A stretch of DNA of 64,000 nt from Peribacillus muralis (GTDB lineage: Bacteria; Bacillota; Bacilli; Bacillales; DSM-1321). Positions 1 through 8,101 of the stretch are shown one piece after another; positions within the stretch are counted from its first letter, which is position 1; every line of letters starts with the position of its first letter. The stretch spans positions 124,220 to 188,219 of the forward strand of contig NZ_LMBV01000006.1 in NCBI RefSeq assembly GCF_001439925.1, in the 5' to 3' direction. Under the pieces are notes generated by a model. That model searched no databases, was not told where the DNA came from, and saw only the letters and a list, made by a program, of their open reading frames with translations. A program made the translations under genes and the position numbers.

Positions 1-1257
1 CAAGTAATGATTTAGGAGCAATTCTCCCTTAGCCATGACACTTCCCTTAATCTTAAGCCGATACTCATTAGGGTTCAGCTGAATATTATCACGTATTCTG
101 ACGACAGGGATCACGAGCCCCAACTCGATGGCAAGCTGCCTGCGGATCATGACGACACGATCCAGCAGGTCTCCCCCTTGATTGGCATCTGCAAGAGGAA
201 TCAGTCCATATCCAAACTCAAACTCGATCGGATCAACACTTAACAGGTTAACGACACTTTCCGGACTTTTCATCTCATCGGTTTCCAGCACTTCTTCCAT
301 CTCCTGTATGTCACTTTCGTCCTGCTTTGGTATCCTTGAAATGGTATACCCGCCTACGACTAATAAAGCTGCAATCGGCAATGTGAATAAGTCCGAAATC
401 GGGGTAAATAATCCTAGCAGGAATATGGTCGCTGCTGTCAGGTAAAGCATTTTAGGAAATTGAAACAACTGTTCGACAATATCCGATCCGAGGTTGCCAT
501 TCGAGGCTGCCCTTGTTACGACTATTCCCGTAGCTGTGGATATTAATAAGGCAGGCACCTGACTGACGATGCCATCGCCAACGGATAACATGGAAAAATG
601 GGTGGCGGATTCCGCAAACCCCATGTCCAATTGCATAACGCCAATGATCATCCCAAAAATCAAGTTGATGATGACGATGATGATACCAGCAATGGCATCT
701 CCTTTTACAAACTTGCTCGCACCATCCATGGAGCCATAAAAATCCGCTTCGTTACTTATTTTGTCCCTTCTGGCACGTGCTTCCGTTTCGGAAATCATCC
801 CAGCATTCAAATCTGCATCAATGGCCATCTGTTTGCCTGGCATCGCATCGAGCGTAAACCTGGCAGCTACTTCGGAGACCCGTTCCGAGCCTTTCGTGAT
901 GACAATGAAATTGATGATGACCAAAATGATGAATACAACCAATCCTACAAGCACGTTACCTCCAACTACAAACGAACCAAAGGTTTCAACAACTCCGCCA
1001 GCATCACCATAGGTCAAAATGGCACGAGTCGTCGAAACATTCAACCCCAGCCTGAACAGTGTCAGTAAAAGGAGCAACGAAGGGAAGATCGAGAATTCGA
1101 GAGGTTCTTTCATATTCATCGTTGTCAATAGAACGAGCAGCGCAAGAGAGATATTTAAAAGGAGTAAAATACTTAACAACCATGTCGGTAAAGGAATGAC
1201 CAACATGGCGACGATCATGATGACGCTCGATATAACAACTAAATCTCTTGCTCGCAT
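1..1257 (-). CDS. flhA: Flagellar export gate protein FlhA, partial (C-terminus beyond window)
   Basis: Inner-membrane component of the flagellar type III export gate; it couples proton flow to export and docks chaperone-substrate complexes. The visible 419 residues are the N-terminal membrane half (family length about 680). Several hydrophobic helices lie in residues 1-120, the FHIPEP-family signature is near residues 125-150 (ARFTLDAMPGKQMAIDADL), and further helices follow. The ATG at 1257 is preceded by AGGAGAG. The frame is open to base 1, so the C-terminal cytoplasmic domain is outside the window. It lies 38 bp after flhB at the distal end of the fla/che operon. The assignment is secure. 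Confidence 0.97.
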   Translation of the reverse strand, partial: MRARDLVVISSVIMIVAMLVIPLPTWLLSILLLLNISLALLVLLTTMNMKEPLEFSIFPSLLLLLTLFRLGLNVSTTRAILTYGDAGGVVETFGSFVVGGNVLVGLVVFIILVIINFIVITKGSERVSEVAARFTLDAMPGKQMAIDADLNAGMISETEARARRDKISNEADFYGSMDGASKFVKGDAIAGIIIVIINLIFGMIIGVMQLDMGFAESATHFSMLSVGDGIVSQVPALLISTATGIVVTRAASNGNLGSDIVEQLFQFPKMLYLTAATIFLLGLFTPISDLFTLPIAALLVVGGYTISRIPKQDESDIQEMEEVLETDEMKSPESVVNLLSVDPIEFEFGYGLIPLADANQGGDLLDRVVMIRRQLAIELGLVIPVVRIRDNIQLNPNEYRLKIKGSVMAKGELLLNHYL

Positions 1258-1295
1258 GTTTTTCTCTCCTAACTAACGGGTTACCTGTTACTTCT

Positions 1296-2384
1296 TTACA
1301 GCTTACCTTTAGTTTTATATACAAAGGCGAGTATTTCAGCGACCGCCTTAAAGAACTCCTCGGGTATCGCCTGGCCCAATTCAGCCTGGTCATATAAGGA
1401 CCTTGCCAAAGGGCGGTTTTCCACCATGATTACATCGTTTTCTTTCGCGATGAATTTAATTTTCTGAGCAACAAAATCTACGCCTTTTGCCACTACATAT
1501 GGAGCCTCCGCTTGATCTTCATCATATTTTAATGCAATCGCAAAATGTGTCGGGTTAGTGATGACGACATCGGCATTCGCAATCTCCTGCATCATTCTTT
1601 GAGCAGCCATCTGCCTTTGCTTTTGTTTGATCTTTGATTTGATGAGCGGGTCCCCTTCGGAGTTTTTATATTCATCCTTAATATCCTGCTTGGACATTCG
1701 GATGTTTTTTTCAAAGTCATATTTTTGATACAAATAGTCCAATAGAGCAATGAACAATAACGCCACGGCAGCATATAACCCTACTTGGATCGTAATGTCC
1801 GCCAGCGTTGCCATCGCTTCTTCCACAGAAATCTGGGACAAGATCATAATCTCGTCCATACGCTGCCAAAGTACATAAAAGGCAACAAAACCAACAAAGG
1901 ATATTTTAAGAATGGATTTCAATAATTCAACAATCGCCCTCATCGAAAAAATACGTTTAAAACCTTTAATCGGATCCAATTTTTCAAGTTTAAACTGTAT
2001 GGATTCCGTTGAAAACAAAAATCCGATCTGCATGACATTAGCCAAAATGCCAGCCACTACCGACGCTGCAAAAACGGGTCCAAGGACTAGGCCCATTTCC
2101 TTCAATACTTCGATCATGATAATCTGGACAGTGCCTTCCGTAAAGCCTGACACGGTAAAATGTTGCAGATAATCTTTCATGAGAGCGACGAGATGGTTAT
2201 ACATATAAGGCCCCATAATCAATAGCACCGCAAATACAGCAATTAGATTAACGGATGTGTTAACATCCTGACTCTTTGCCACCTGCCCTTTTTTCTTCGA
2301 ATCCTGACGTTTTTTTGGTGTCGCCTTTTCAGTCTTCTCACCTGCGAAGAACTGTAAATCCAGCTGAAATTTGTCCAATATCAT
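1296..2384 (-). CDS. flhB: Flagellar export switch protein FlhB
   Basis: Membrane protein of the flagellar export gate that switches export from rod/hook subunits to filament subunits. The 362 residues comprise a lysine-rich N-terminal tail (EKATPKKRQDSKKKGQ), four hydrophobic helices (about 45-65, 90-120, 145-175 and 195-220) and a cytoplasmic domain with the self-cleaving NPTH motif at residues 277-280. Its start overlaps the end of fliR by 4 bp. The region after NPTH closely resembles the stand-alone protein YlqH encoded near 31000, which lacks the cleavage site. Confidence 0.97.
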   Translation of the reverse strand: MILDKFQLDLQFFAGEKTEKATPKKRQDSKKKGQVAKSQDVNTSVNLIAVFAVLLIMGPYMYNHLVALMKDYLQHFTVSGFTEGTVQIIMIEVLKEMGLVLGPVFAASVVAGILANVMQIGFLFSTESIQFKLEKLDPIKGFKRIFSMRAIVELLKSILKISFVGFVAFYVLWQRMDEIMILSQISVEEAMATLADITIQVGLYAAVALLFIALLDYLYQKYDFEKNIRMSKQDIKDEYKNSEGDPLIKSKIKQKQRQMAAQRMMQEIANADVVITNPTHFAIALKYDEDQAEAPYVVAKGVDFVAQKIKFIAKENDVIMVENRPLARSLYDQAELGQAIPEEFFKAVAEILAFVYKTKGKL

Positions 2385-3157
2385 ATGCCTCCGATCAGCT
2401 GCATGAGATGACGCATCGTCACAAGCAGGAAATTGAAGAGTTGGGTGACAACCGTCATCATCATTCCCATCACAAAAACAATAACCGCTAAGCCCGCTAT
2501 GATTTTGACTGGAATCCCGACAACGAATACGTTCAATTGGGGAACCGTCCTTGCAAGGATTCCTAGCGTGACATCCACTAAAAAAATGCTTCCCACCACT
2601 GGTATCGACATTTGAAAGGCAATCATGAACGCTTTGCCGAAAGCTTTAGCCAAGTATTCTATCAATCTATGATCTCCGAAGGGCACAAACAATTGATCGA
2701 TTGGAATGAATTGATAGCTATAAAAGATTCCATCCAAAAGCAAATGATGGCCGTTAGTACTTAATAGGAATAACAAAGCGATGGTATAAAGGTATTGGCC
2801 CATCAACGGACTTTGAGCCCCAGTTTGGGGATCGATGACATTGGCTATTGAGAAGCCCATTTGAAAATCGATCAATCCCCCTGCTACCTGAACGGCCGAT
2901 AAAATCATATAGGCAGCAAATCCAATGAATAGGCCTACAATCGCTTCCTTAATGACCAATAAATAAAAAGTTACATCCAATTCCAGGACGGGAGCATCAA
3001 TGGTATAGTACATGATCCAGGCAAGGAAGATTCCTAGCCCTAAACGGTGCTGTACCGGTATTGAGCGATACGAAAAAATCGGCATTGCCACAAAAAATGT
3101 GGTGACCCTGACCACGATTAATAGAAAGGCAGGAAAGTGCGGAAATAGTTCTTCCAT
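2381..3157 (-). CDS. fliR: Flagellar export gate protein FliR
   Basis: Integral membrane component of the FliPQR export channel that forms the protein-conducting pore under the rod. The 258-residue product is strongly hydrophobic with about six predicted helices, starting MEELFPHFPAFLLIVVRV, which is typical of the family in length and content. It lies 3 bp after fliQ and overlaps flhB by 4 bp, so the two are probably translationally coupled. Nothing unusual was seen. Confidence 0.96.
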   Translation of the reverse strand: MEELFPHFPAFLLIVVRVTTFFVAMPIFSYRSIPVQHRLGLGIFLAWIMYYTIDAPVLELDVTFYLLVIKEAIVGLFIGFAAYMILSAVQVAGGLIDFQMGFSIANVIDPQTGAQSPLMGQYLYTIALLFLLSTNGHHLLLDGIFYSYQFIPIDQLFVPFGDHRLIEYLAKAFGKAFMIAFQMSIPVVGSIFLVDVTLGILARTVPQLNVFVVGIPVKIIAGLAVIVFVMGMMMTVVTQLFNFLLVTMRHLMQLIGGI

Positions 3158-3160
3158 GCC

Positions 3161-3430
3161 CTACCCTACAAATCGATTCAGGTTACCAAAAATTTCATTT
3201 GCGTATGATAATAGGTGGCTCAGCATCCACGGAGCCAGCAAAATGAGTCCCAACAAAACAGCCACGATTTTCGGAACGAAAGCCAAGGTCTGTTCCTGAA
3301 TCTGTGTAGTCGCCTGAAAAATGCTTACTAAAAGCCCTACAACAAGAGCTATCACCATCAATGGGCCAGCGATGATCAATACCATATAAATTCCTTTTTC
3401 TGCTACATCAATTACAAACTGTGCATTCAT
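3161..3430 (-). CDS. fliQ: Flagellar export gate protein FliQ
   Basis: Small membrane subunit of the FliPQR export channel. The 89 residues form two hydrophobic hairpin helices (about 15-40 and 50-75) separated by a polar turn containing QATTQIQEQTLAFVPK, a well conserved FliQ segment. It lies between fliP (12 bp upstream) and fliR (3 bp downstream). Size and sequence match the family. Confidence 0.96.
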   Translation of the reverse strand: MNAQFVIDVAEKGIYMVLIIAGPLMVIALVVGLLVSIFQATTQIQEQTLAFVPKIVAVLLGLILLAPWMLSHLLSYANEIFGNLNRFVG

Positions 3431-3442
3431 TTTTTCACCCGC

Positions 3443-4108
3443 TTAAAAACTCTGTAATAAAGACTTCACAACCAAATACCATCCATCGACTAGAATGAAA
3501 AGGAGAATCTTAAATGGCAGGGAAATCATGACTGGCGGCAGCATCATCATCCCCATCGACATTAAGACACTTGCTACGACCATATCGATAACCAAAAATG
3601 GAATGAAAATCATAAAGCCAATTTGAAAAGCTGTTTTGATTTCACTGATTGCAAATGCTGGTACAAATGCAGTCAAGGGAATGTCCTGTATCGTTTCCGG
3701 CTTTTCTACCTTGGCATAGTCCAAAAACAACGCCAAATCCTTTTGCCTTGTATGGGCACTCATGAATTCCTTAAAGGGTATCGAGGCCTGCACATATGCT
3801 TCTTCCAAATCTATTTCTTCATTAAATAATGGAGTTAGTGCTTTCTCATTCACTTCCTGAAATGTCGGAGCCATGATGAAGAATGTCATGAAAAGAGCCA
3901 GTCCGACCAGCACCTGATTTGGAGGCATCTGCTGTGTAGCTAATGATGTTCTCACAAAGCTCAATACAATGATGATTCTGGTGAAACAAGTCATCAAGAT
4001 CAAGATGCTGGGAGCCAGCGATAACACGGTCATGAGCAGAACAAGCTTGACGGAAGTGGAAACATTAGTAGGATCGCTTGTTTTGAAAAACTCCATGAAC
4101 TCATTCAT
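3443..4108 (-). CDS. fliP: Flagellar export gate protein FliP
   Basis: Core pore subunit of the flagellar export channel. The 221-residue protein has an N-terminal hydrophobic segment, the conserved stretch FTRIIIVLSFVRTSLATQQ and QMPPNQVLVGLALFMTFF near residues 43-77, a central soluble loop, and C-terminal helices including the methionine-rich SVLMSMGMMMLPPVMISLP. The start overlaps the end of fliO by 4 bp. The assignment is secure from motifs and operon position. Confidence 0.97.
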   Translation of the reverse strand: MNEFMEFFKTSDPTNVSTSVKLVLLMTVLSLAPSILILMTCFTRIIIVLSFVRTSLATQQMPPNQVLVGLALFMTFFIMAPTFQEVNEKALTPLFNEEIDLEEAYVQASIPFKEFMSAHTRQKDLALFLDYAKVEKPETIQDIPLTAFVPAFAISEIKTAFQIGFMIFIPFLVIDMVVASVLMSMGMMMLPPVMISLPFKILLFILVDGWYLVVKSLLQSF

Positions 4109-4761
4109 TCATCGTCTCTCCCTTTCCTATCAAGCTCACTTAATAGCTTCTTCCTGCTGACAGACATTTGATCGAGCTGATTTTTAAACTCAGAAGAGAA
4201 ACTGGCCGGCTCCGATTCACTTTTCTTCAACCACTTATTTTTCAGCTTCATTGCAAGGGCACCGGGCTGCAGCATTTGATCGAGCTTATTGTTATGGTCT
4301 TTCAGTAGCTGTTCATATTCCGAAGCATCATCGATTTCTTTCAGGAGTTGGATATTTTCGCCGACTCCGACGACCAATATTCGCCCACCGACTTTAACAA
4401 GCTGAACGGAACGATTCGAACCGAGGCTCGTACCGCCTAAATTCTCTACTGAATTTGCCCTTTGGTATGATTTGTTTTTTTTATTGATGAACTTTAACAA
4501 TATATAAAGCAGGACCACTACAAAAATGGTTGCAAATATCATCCTGATAAATTCCCAAACGGTTATCCCGACCTTATCGGGATTAGACGCTTGATTTTTA
4601 GATTGCAAGTCTTTTGATTCAGCTTTATTCACTTTATCATTTGGCTGTTGATAGGCATCCTTCACTGTATTTCCAAGATCTTCCGCATGGCCCTGTATGG
4701 CCCCAGCGAAGAATACTGCTATCATCAATGAGACCTGAAGCCACTTTTTTATAAAAAACAA
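4105..4761 (-). CDS. fliO: Flagellar biosynthesis protein FliO (FliZ in B. subtilis naming)
   Basis: Accessory membrane protein that promotes FliP assembly in the export gate. The 218 residues contain an N-terminal signal-like hydrophobic stretch (about 8-26), a lysine/asparagine-rich external segment, one transmembrane helix near 68-90, and a basic cytoplasmic tail with the FliO-type core LGSNRSVQLVKVGGRILVVG. In B. subtilis the same position is named fliZ, which is not the enterobacterial FliZ regulator. It sits between cheY and fliP. Confidence 0.92.
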   Translation of the reverse strand: MFFIKKWLQVSLMIAVFFAGAIQGHAEDLGNTVKDAYQQPNDKVNKAESKDLQSKNQASNPDKVGITVWEFIRMIFATIFVVVLLYILLKFINKKNKSYQRANSVENLGGTSLGSNRSVQLVKVGGRILVVGVGENIQLLKEIDDASEYEQLLKDHNNKLDQMLQPGALAMKLKNKWLKKSESEPASFSSEFKNQLDQMSVSRKKLLSELDRKGRDDE

Positions 4762-4776
4762 TATGAAGACACCCTC

Positions 4777-5139
4777 TTAACTTAATGCTTTATTTATGGC
4801 TTCCAATACCCGGTCTGCCTGGAAGGGCTTCACGATGAAGTCCTTCGCTCCAGCCTGGATCGCATCGATGACCATGGCCTGTTGCCCCATTGCTGAACAC
4901 ATAATGACCTTGGCTTGAGGATTCACCTTTTTAATTTCCTTTAATGCTGTAATTCCATCCATCTCAGGCATGGTGATATCCATCGTTACAAGATCGGGAT
5001 GTGTTTCTTTATATTTGTCCACTGCTTGTGCACCATCTGCTGCTTCGCCGACAATATCAAAACCATTTTTAGACAGGATGTCCTTAATCATCATTCTCAT
5101 AAATGCTGCATCGTCCACAATTAAAATTCTATTCGCCAT
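4777..5139 (-). CDS. cheY: Chemotaxis response regulator CheY
   Basis: Single-domain response regulator phosphorylated by CheA; CheY-P binds the FliM/FliY switch. The 120 residues show the acidic pair D9/D10, phospho-acceptor D54 (in VTMDITMPEMDG), S82 and K104 (FIVKPF). The ATG at 5139 was chosen because GGGGGAG sits at the right distance and the product begins MANRILIVDD, like B. subtilis CheY. An upstream in-frame TTG falls inside this ribosome-binding site. As in B. subtilis, it is embedded between fliY and fliO. Confidence 0.97.
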   Translation of the reverse strand: MANRILIVDDAAFMRMMIKDILSKNGFDIVGEAADGAQAVDKYKETHPDLVTMDITMPEMDGITALKEIKKVNPQAKVIMCSAMGQQAMVIDAIQAGAKDFIVKPFQADRVLEAINKALS

Positions 5140-5156
5140 TATTTTCTCCCCCAAAT

Positions 5157-6371
5157 TTATCTGATTTTATTTAATCGTTCACTTTGACTCATGATATCCG
5201 TAACCCGTACCCCAAAGTTTTCATCAATCACTACCACTTCACCTTTTGCTATCAATCGGCTGTTTACCAGGATATCGACTGGCTCTCCAGCCAATTTGTC
5301 CAATTCGATGATTGAACCGGATGACAGCTCCAAAATATCCTTGACAGAACGCTTTGTTCTCCCCAGCTCGACCGTTACTTGCAGCGGAATATCCATCAGC
5401 ATGCTAAGGTTTTTTGATTCAGACTCTTGAAGCTGATAGGGCTGGAAAGTAGAGAAGCTCGCAGGCTGCACATTCACCGGAGGACCTGATGGTGCGGATG
5501 AAACACCAAAGTGTTGCGGCACATTCGGGCTTGGACTTGCCGAATGCGTTGGATAGCCGCCTTGCCCATATGCTTCATTTGGCGGCGGTTGATTCATTCC
5601 GCTGTTCTGAACACGTTCAAGCTCAGGTGATGGATTGTACATGACGGGATCATCAAGTTCTTTTTCGATTTTCATTTCAGGATCTTCGTTCGTTCCATTC
5701 AATAGTTCAGAAACTAGCCCTTTGGCGAACTCCAAAGGCAGCAGCTGCATGATGCTGGAATCAATTAACGTACCAACACGGAGACGAAACGAGATTTTCG
5801 CAAATAAGTCCTCATCTGGTATCGCATTCTCACCTTCGCCATTTAAAAAATCAAGTAAATCTATGCTAGGCGGTGAAATATCAACTTTTTTACTAAAAAT
5901 GGTCGACATGGATGTCGCCGCGGAGCCCATCATTTGGTTCATCGCTTCCTGGACTGCACTCAACTGGATTTCCCCCAGCATGTCAGAAGGATTCACTCCA
6001 TCACCGCCAAGCATTAAATCGGCGATAATAGCAGCATCGCTTTGTTTGATGACCAGCATATTAATGCCTGAAAAACCTTCCGTATATTGCACTTGTATCG
6101 CTACATACGGATGAGGAAATTCTTCTTCGATCTGGCCCCTTTCAATTAAGGTTACCGTCGGTGTTGTAATGTCCACTTTCTGATTCAGCAATGTGGATAA
6201 TGCCGTTGCCGAACTTCCGAAAGAAATATTGCCAATTTCACCGAGAGTGTCCAGTTCCATCATCGTTAAATAATCATCTATTGAAAGAAGGCTCACCTCA
6301 TCTTCTATGTCACTTGTACCTTTTAAAAGGGCATCTATCTCGTCTTGCGAAAGCATTTCATCACTTACCAT
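5157..6371 (-). CDS. fliY: Flagellar motor switch phosphatase FliY
   Basis: C-ring protein that combines a CheC-like CheY-P phosphatase with a FliN-type C-terminal domain. In the 404 residues, an N-terminal FliM-like peptide (LSQDEIDALL) is followed by two phosphatase helices with the expected E/N pairs (GEIGNISFGSSATALS and VQEAMNQMMGSAATSMS). A proline/glycine-rich linker (about 250-310) then leads to the FliN domain (ITVELGRTKRSV, GEPVDILVN, NFGVRVTDI). The start overlaps the end of fliM by 11 bp. The linker is somewhat longer than in B. subtilis (378 residues by recollection). Confidence 0.96.
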   Translation of the reverse strand: MVSDEMLSQDEIDALLKGTSDIEDEVSLLSIDDYLTMMELDTLGEIGNISFGSSATALSTLLNQKVDITTPTVTLIERGQIEEEFPHPYVAIQVQYTEGFSGINMLVIKQSDAAIIADLMLGGDGVNPSDMLGEIQLSAVQEAMNQMMGSAATSMSTIFSKKVDISPPSIDLLDFLNGEGENAIPDEDLFAKISFRLRVGTLIDSSIMQLLPLEFAKGLVSELLNGTNEDPEMKIEKELDDPVMYNPSPELERVQNSGMNQPPPNEAYGQGGYPTHSASPSPNVPQHFGVSSAPSGPPVNVQPASFSTFQPYQLQESESKNLSMLMDIPLQVTVELGRTKRSVKDILELSSGSIIELDKLAGEPVDILVNSRLIAKGEVVVIDENFGVRVTDIMSQSERLNKIR

Positions 6372-7359
6372 CTTCGTCTCCCCCTTTCAAAATATCAAGA
6401 ATCTGGATGGCGTGCTTCTTACCTACTTTTCCTGGCTGACCTCTATATTTAGGAATTCCTCCAACTTTAATCGTCAAAGGTTCCTCGATGGCCTTGTTTA
6501 AGTCGATGACATCACCAACATTCAACAACAAAAAATCCTCGATGGTGATATTTGTAGTACCAAGTTCTGAAACAATCGGAAGATCTGCATCTCTGATTCG
6601 TTTTTCTAAAATCATGATCTCCTCTGGAATTTTTTCCTTTTGGGAATTCTCCATCCAATAATGAGCAGATAGCTTCGGTATGATCGGCTCCAAGACGACA
6701 TGAGGAATGCAAACGTTGATCATTCCGCTCGTTTCGCCAATTTGTGTATTCAAGGAAATGACCACTACCGTATCATTGGGCGAAACCAACTGAAGGAATT
6801 GCGGGTTCACCTCGAACTCCGTCATCATCGGTTCGATTTCAACAATGGATCCCCAAGCCTCCTGTAAATTCTCAAAAGCCTTTTCGAATAAATTCGACAT
6901 GATCTTCGTTTCTATCTCCGTTAAACTATCCACTTTGTTGACGCTTATGCCCCGTCCCCCCAACACTCGATCCATCATCGAATAGGCGATATTCGGGTTG
7001 ACCTCAAGAATGATGCGGCCATCCAAAGGTGGGACCTCAAACACATTCAGGATCGTCATTTTTGGGATGGAACGAATGAATTCTTCATACGGGAGTTGAT
7101 CGGCAGAAGCAACGGATATTTGAACATACGTCCTTAATTGAGCCGAAAAATACGTGGTCAGCAGCCTTGCAAAGTTCTCATGTATCCTCGTCAAACTCCT
7201 GATTTGATCCTTTGAAAACCGCAGTGCCCTTTTGAAGTCATACACTTTCACTCTTTTTTCCAGTTCTTCTTTCTTTAAATCATCTGCATCCATTTCCCCT
7301 GTGGAAATCGCCGATAGCAAAGCATCGATTTCGTTTTGCGATAATATTTCCCCGGACAT
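6361..7359 (-). CDS. fliM: Flagellar motor switch protein FliM
   Basis: C-ring protein that binds CheY-P through its N-terminal peptide and changes rotation direction. The 332 residues start MSGEILSQNEIDALLSAI, the conserved CheY-binding segment, followed by the middle domain and a C-terminal FliN-like domain (ITIEDFLLLNVGDVI). The ATG at 7359 was preferred over a GTG six bases earlier because the GGAGGT site is too close to the GTG. It overlaps fliY by 11 bp. Confidence 0.97.
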   Translation of the reverse strand: MSGEILSQNEIDALLSAISTGEMDADDLKKEELEKRVKVYDFKRALRFSKDQIRSLTRIHENFARLLTTYFSAQLRTYVQISVASADQLPYEEFIRSIPKMTILNVFEVPPLDGRIILEVNPNIAYSMMDRVLGGRGISVNKVDSLTEIETKIMSNLFEKAFENLQEAWGSIVEIEPMMTEFEVNPQFLQLVSPNDTVVVISLNTQIGETSGMINVCIPHVVLEPIIPKLSAHYWMENSQKEKIPEEIMILEKRIRDADLPIVSELGTTNITIEDFLLLNVGDVIDLNKAIEEPLTIKVGGIPKYRGQPGKVGKKHAIQILDILKGGDEDGK

Positions 7360-7411
7360 TAACACTCACCTCCAAAGCTTCCCCTTCTTATTTAATGAAG
7401 CAAGGATGTTC

Positions 7412-7840
7412 TTATTGAAGAATCGAGGAGGTTATATAAACCTTTTCAACTTTTCCTTCTTCCATTAATTCATTCATTTTTGTCTTTAATATATTTTGTA
7501 ATTTTTCTTTACCTTTTTTACCGGTTAACTCTTCCGCTTTCATTTCGGACAGTTCGGTGATAATGATATTTTTCATCTGAAAACTTCTTTTTTCCAACTC
7601 TTCTTTTGCTTTTTTATTTTCAGTTTGGACCATAAATGAAATTTTGATATAATCATTGCCGTCAAGGTTCGTCGTGATTTCGGGTATTTCAACAGAAGAT
7701 TCGACGATTTCGTCAATGCTAGGTTTTGTTTCCGCAGATGTGGGCTCAGATACCTTTGTCACAACCACTACCGCTATGACACCAACAAGTGTTATGGCTA
7801 CAAGTATGATCAACATGATGGTCAAAAGATTTTTTTTCAT
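7412..7840 (-). CDS. fliL: Flagellar basal body-associated protein FliL
   Basis: Single-pass membrane protein around the stators of the flagellar motor. The 142 residues have an N-terminal transmembrane helix (about 5-28), a short acidic/proline linker and an extracytoplasmic domain (EIPEITTNLDGNDYIKISF) ending in a conserved basic region. It overlaps swrD by 4 bp, and fliM starts about 50 bp downstream. Length and topology are typical. Confidence 0.94.
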   Translation of the reverse strand: MKKNLLTIMLIILVAITLVGVIAVVVVTKVSEPTSAETKPSIDEIVESSVEIPEITTNLDGNDYIKISFMVQTENKKAKEELEKRSFQMKNIIITELSEMKAEELTGKKGKEKLQNILKTKMNELMEEGKVEKVYITSSILQ

Positions 7841-8073
7841 GTCCCTTCCTCCACATCCTTCCTGAATCCGAGAATATTTACGGTACGATAAAATTGTATA
7901 ATTGCTTTGACCAATTCAGCTTCCTTCTCAAGTACCACGATTTTCTTGCCATTTGTAAAAGTGATGGTCGTATCAGGCAATGATTCGACTGTGTCTATGT
8001 ACAATGCATTGATATGAAAGCATTTTCCATTGAGTCTTGTGACTTTGATAATGATATTTAGGAACCAGAGCAA
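7837..8073 (-). CDS. swrD: FlbD/SwrD family flagellar power protein
   Basis: Small cytoplasmic protein; the B. subtilis homolog SwrD supports stator function and swarming. The family core VTRLNGKCFHINALYIDTVE is present, followed by TTITFTNGKKIVV. The open frame begins with a TTG at 8073 preceded by AGGAG, giving 78 residues. Homologs usually begin at the residue encoded here by ATT (8050-8052), which would be a rare start codon without an obvious ribosome-binding site. The TTG start is therefore preferred, with doubt about the first seven residues. Confidence 0.85.
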   Translation of the reverse strand: MLWFLNIIIKVTRLNGKCFHINALYIDTVESLPDTTITFTNGKKIVVLEKEAELVKAIIQFYRTVNILGFRKDVEEGT

Positions 8074-8101
8074 AAAGCTCCTGGCTCCTCCCTCCCTTAA
8101 C

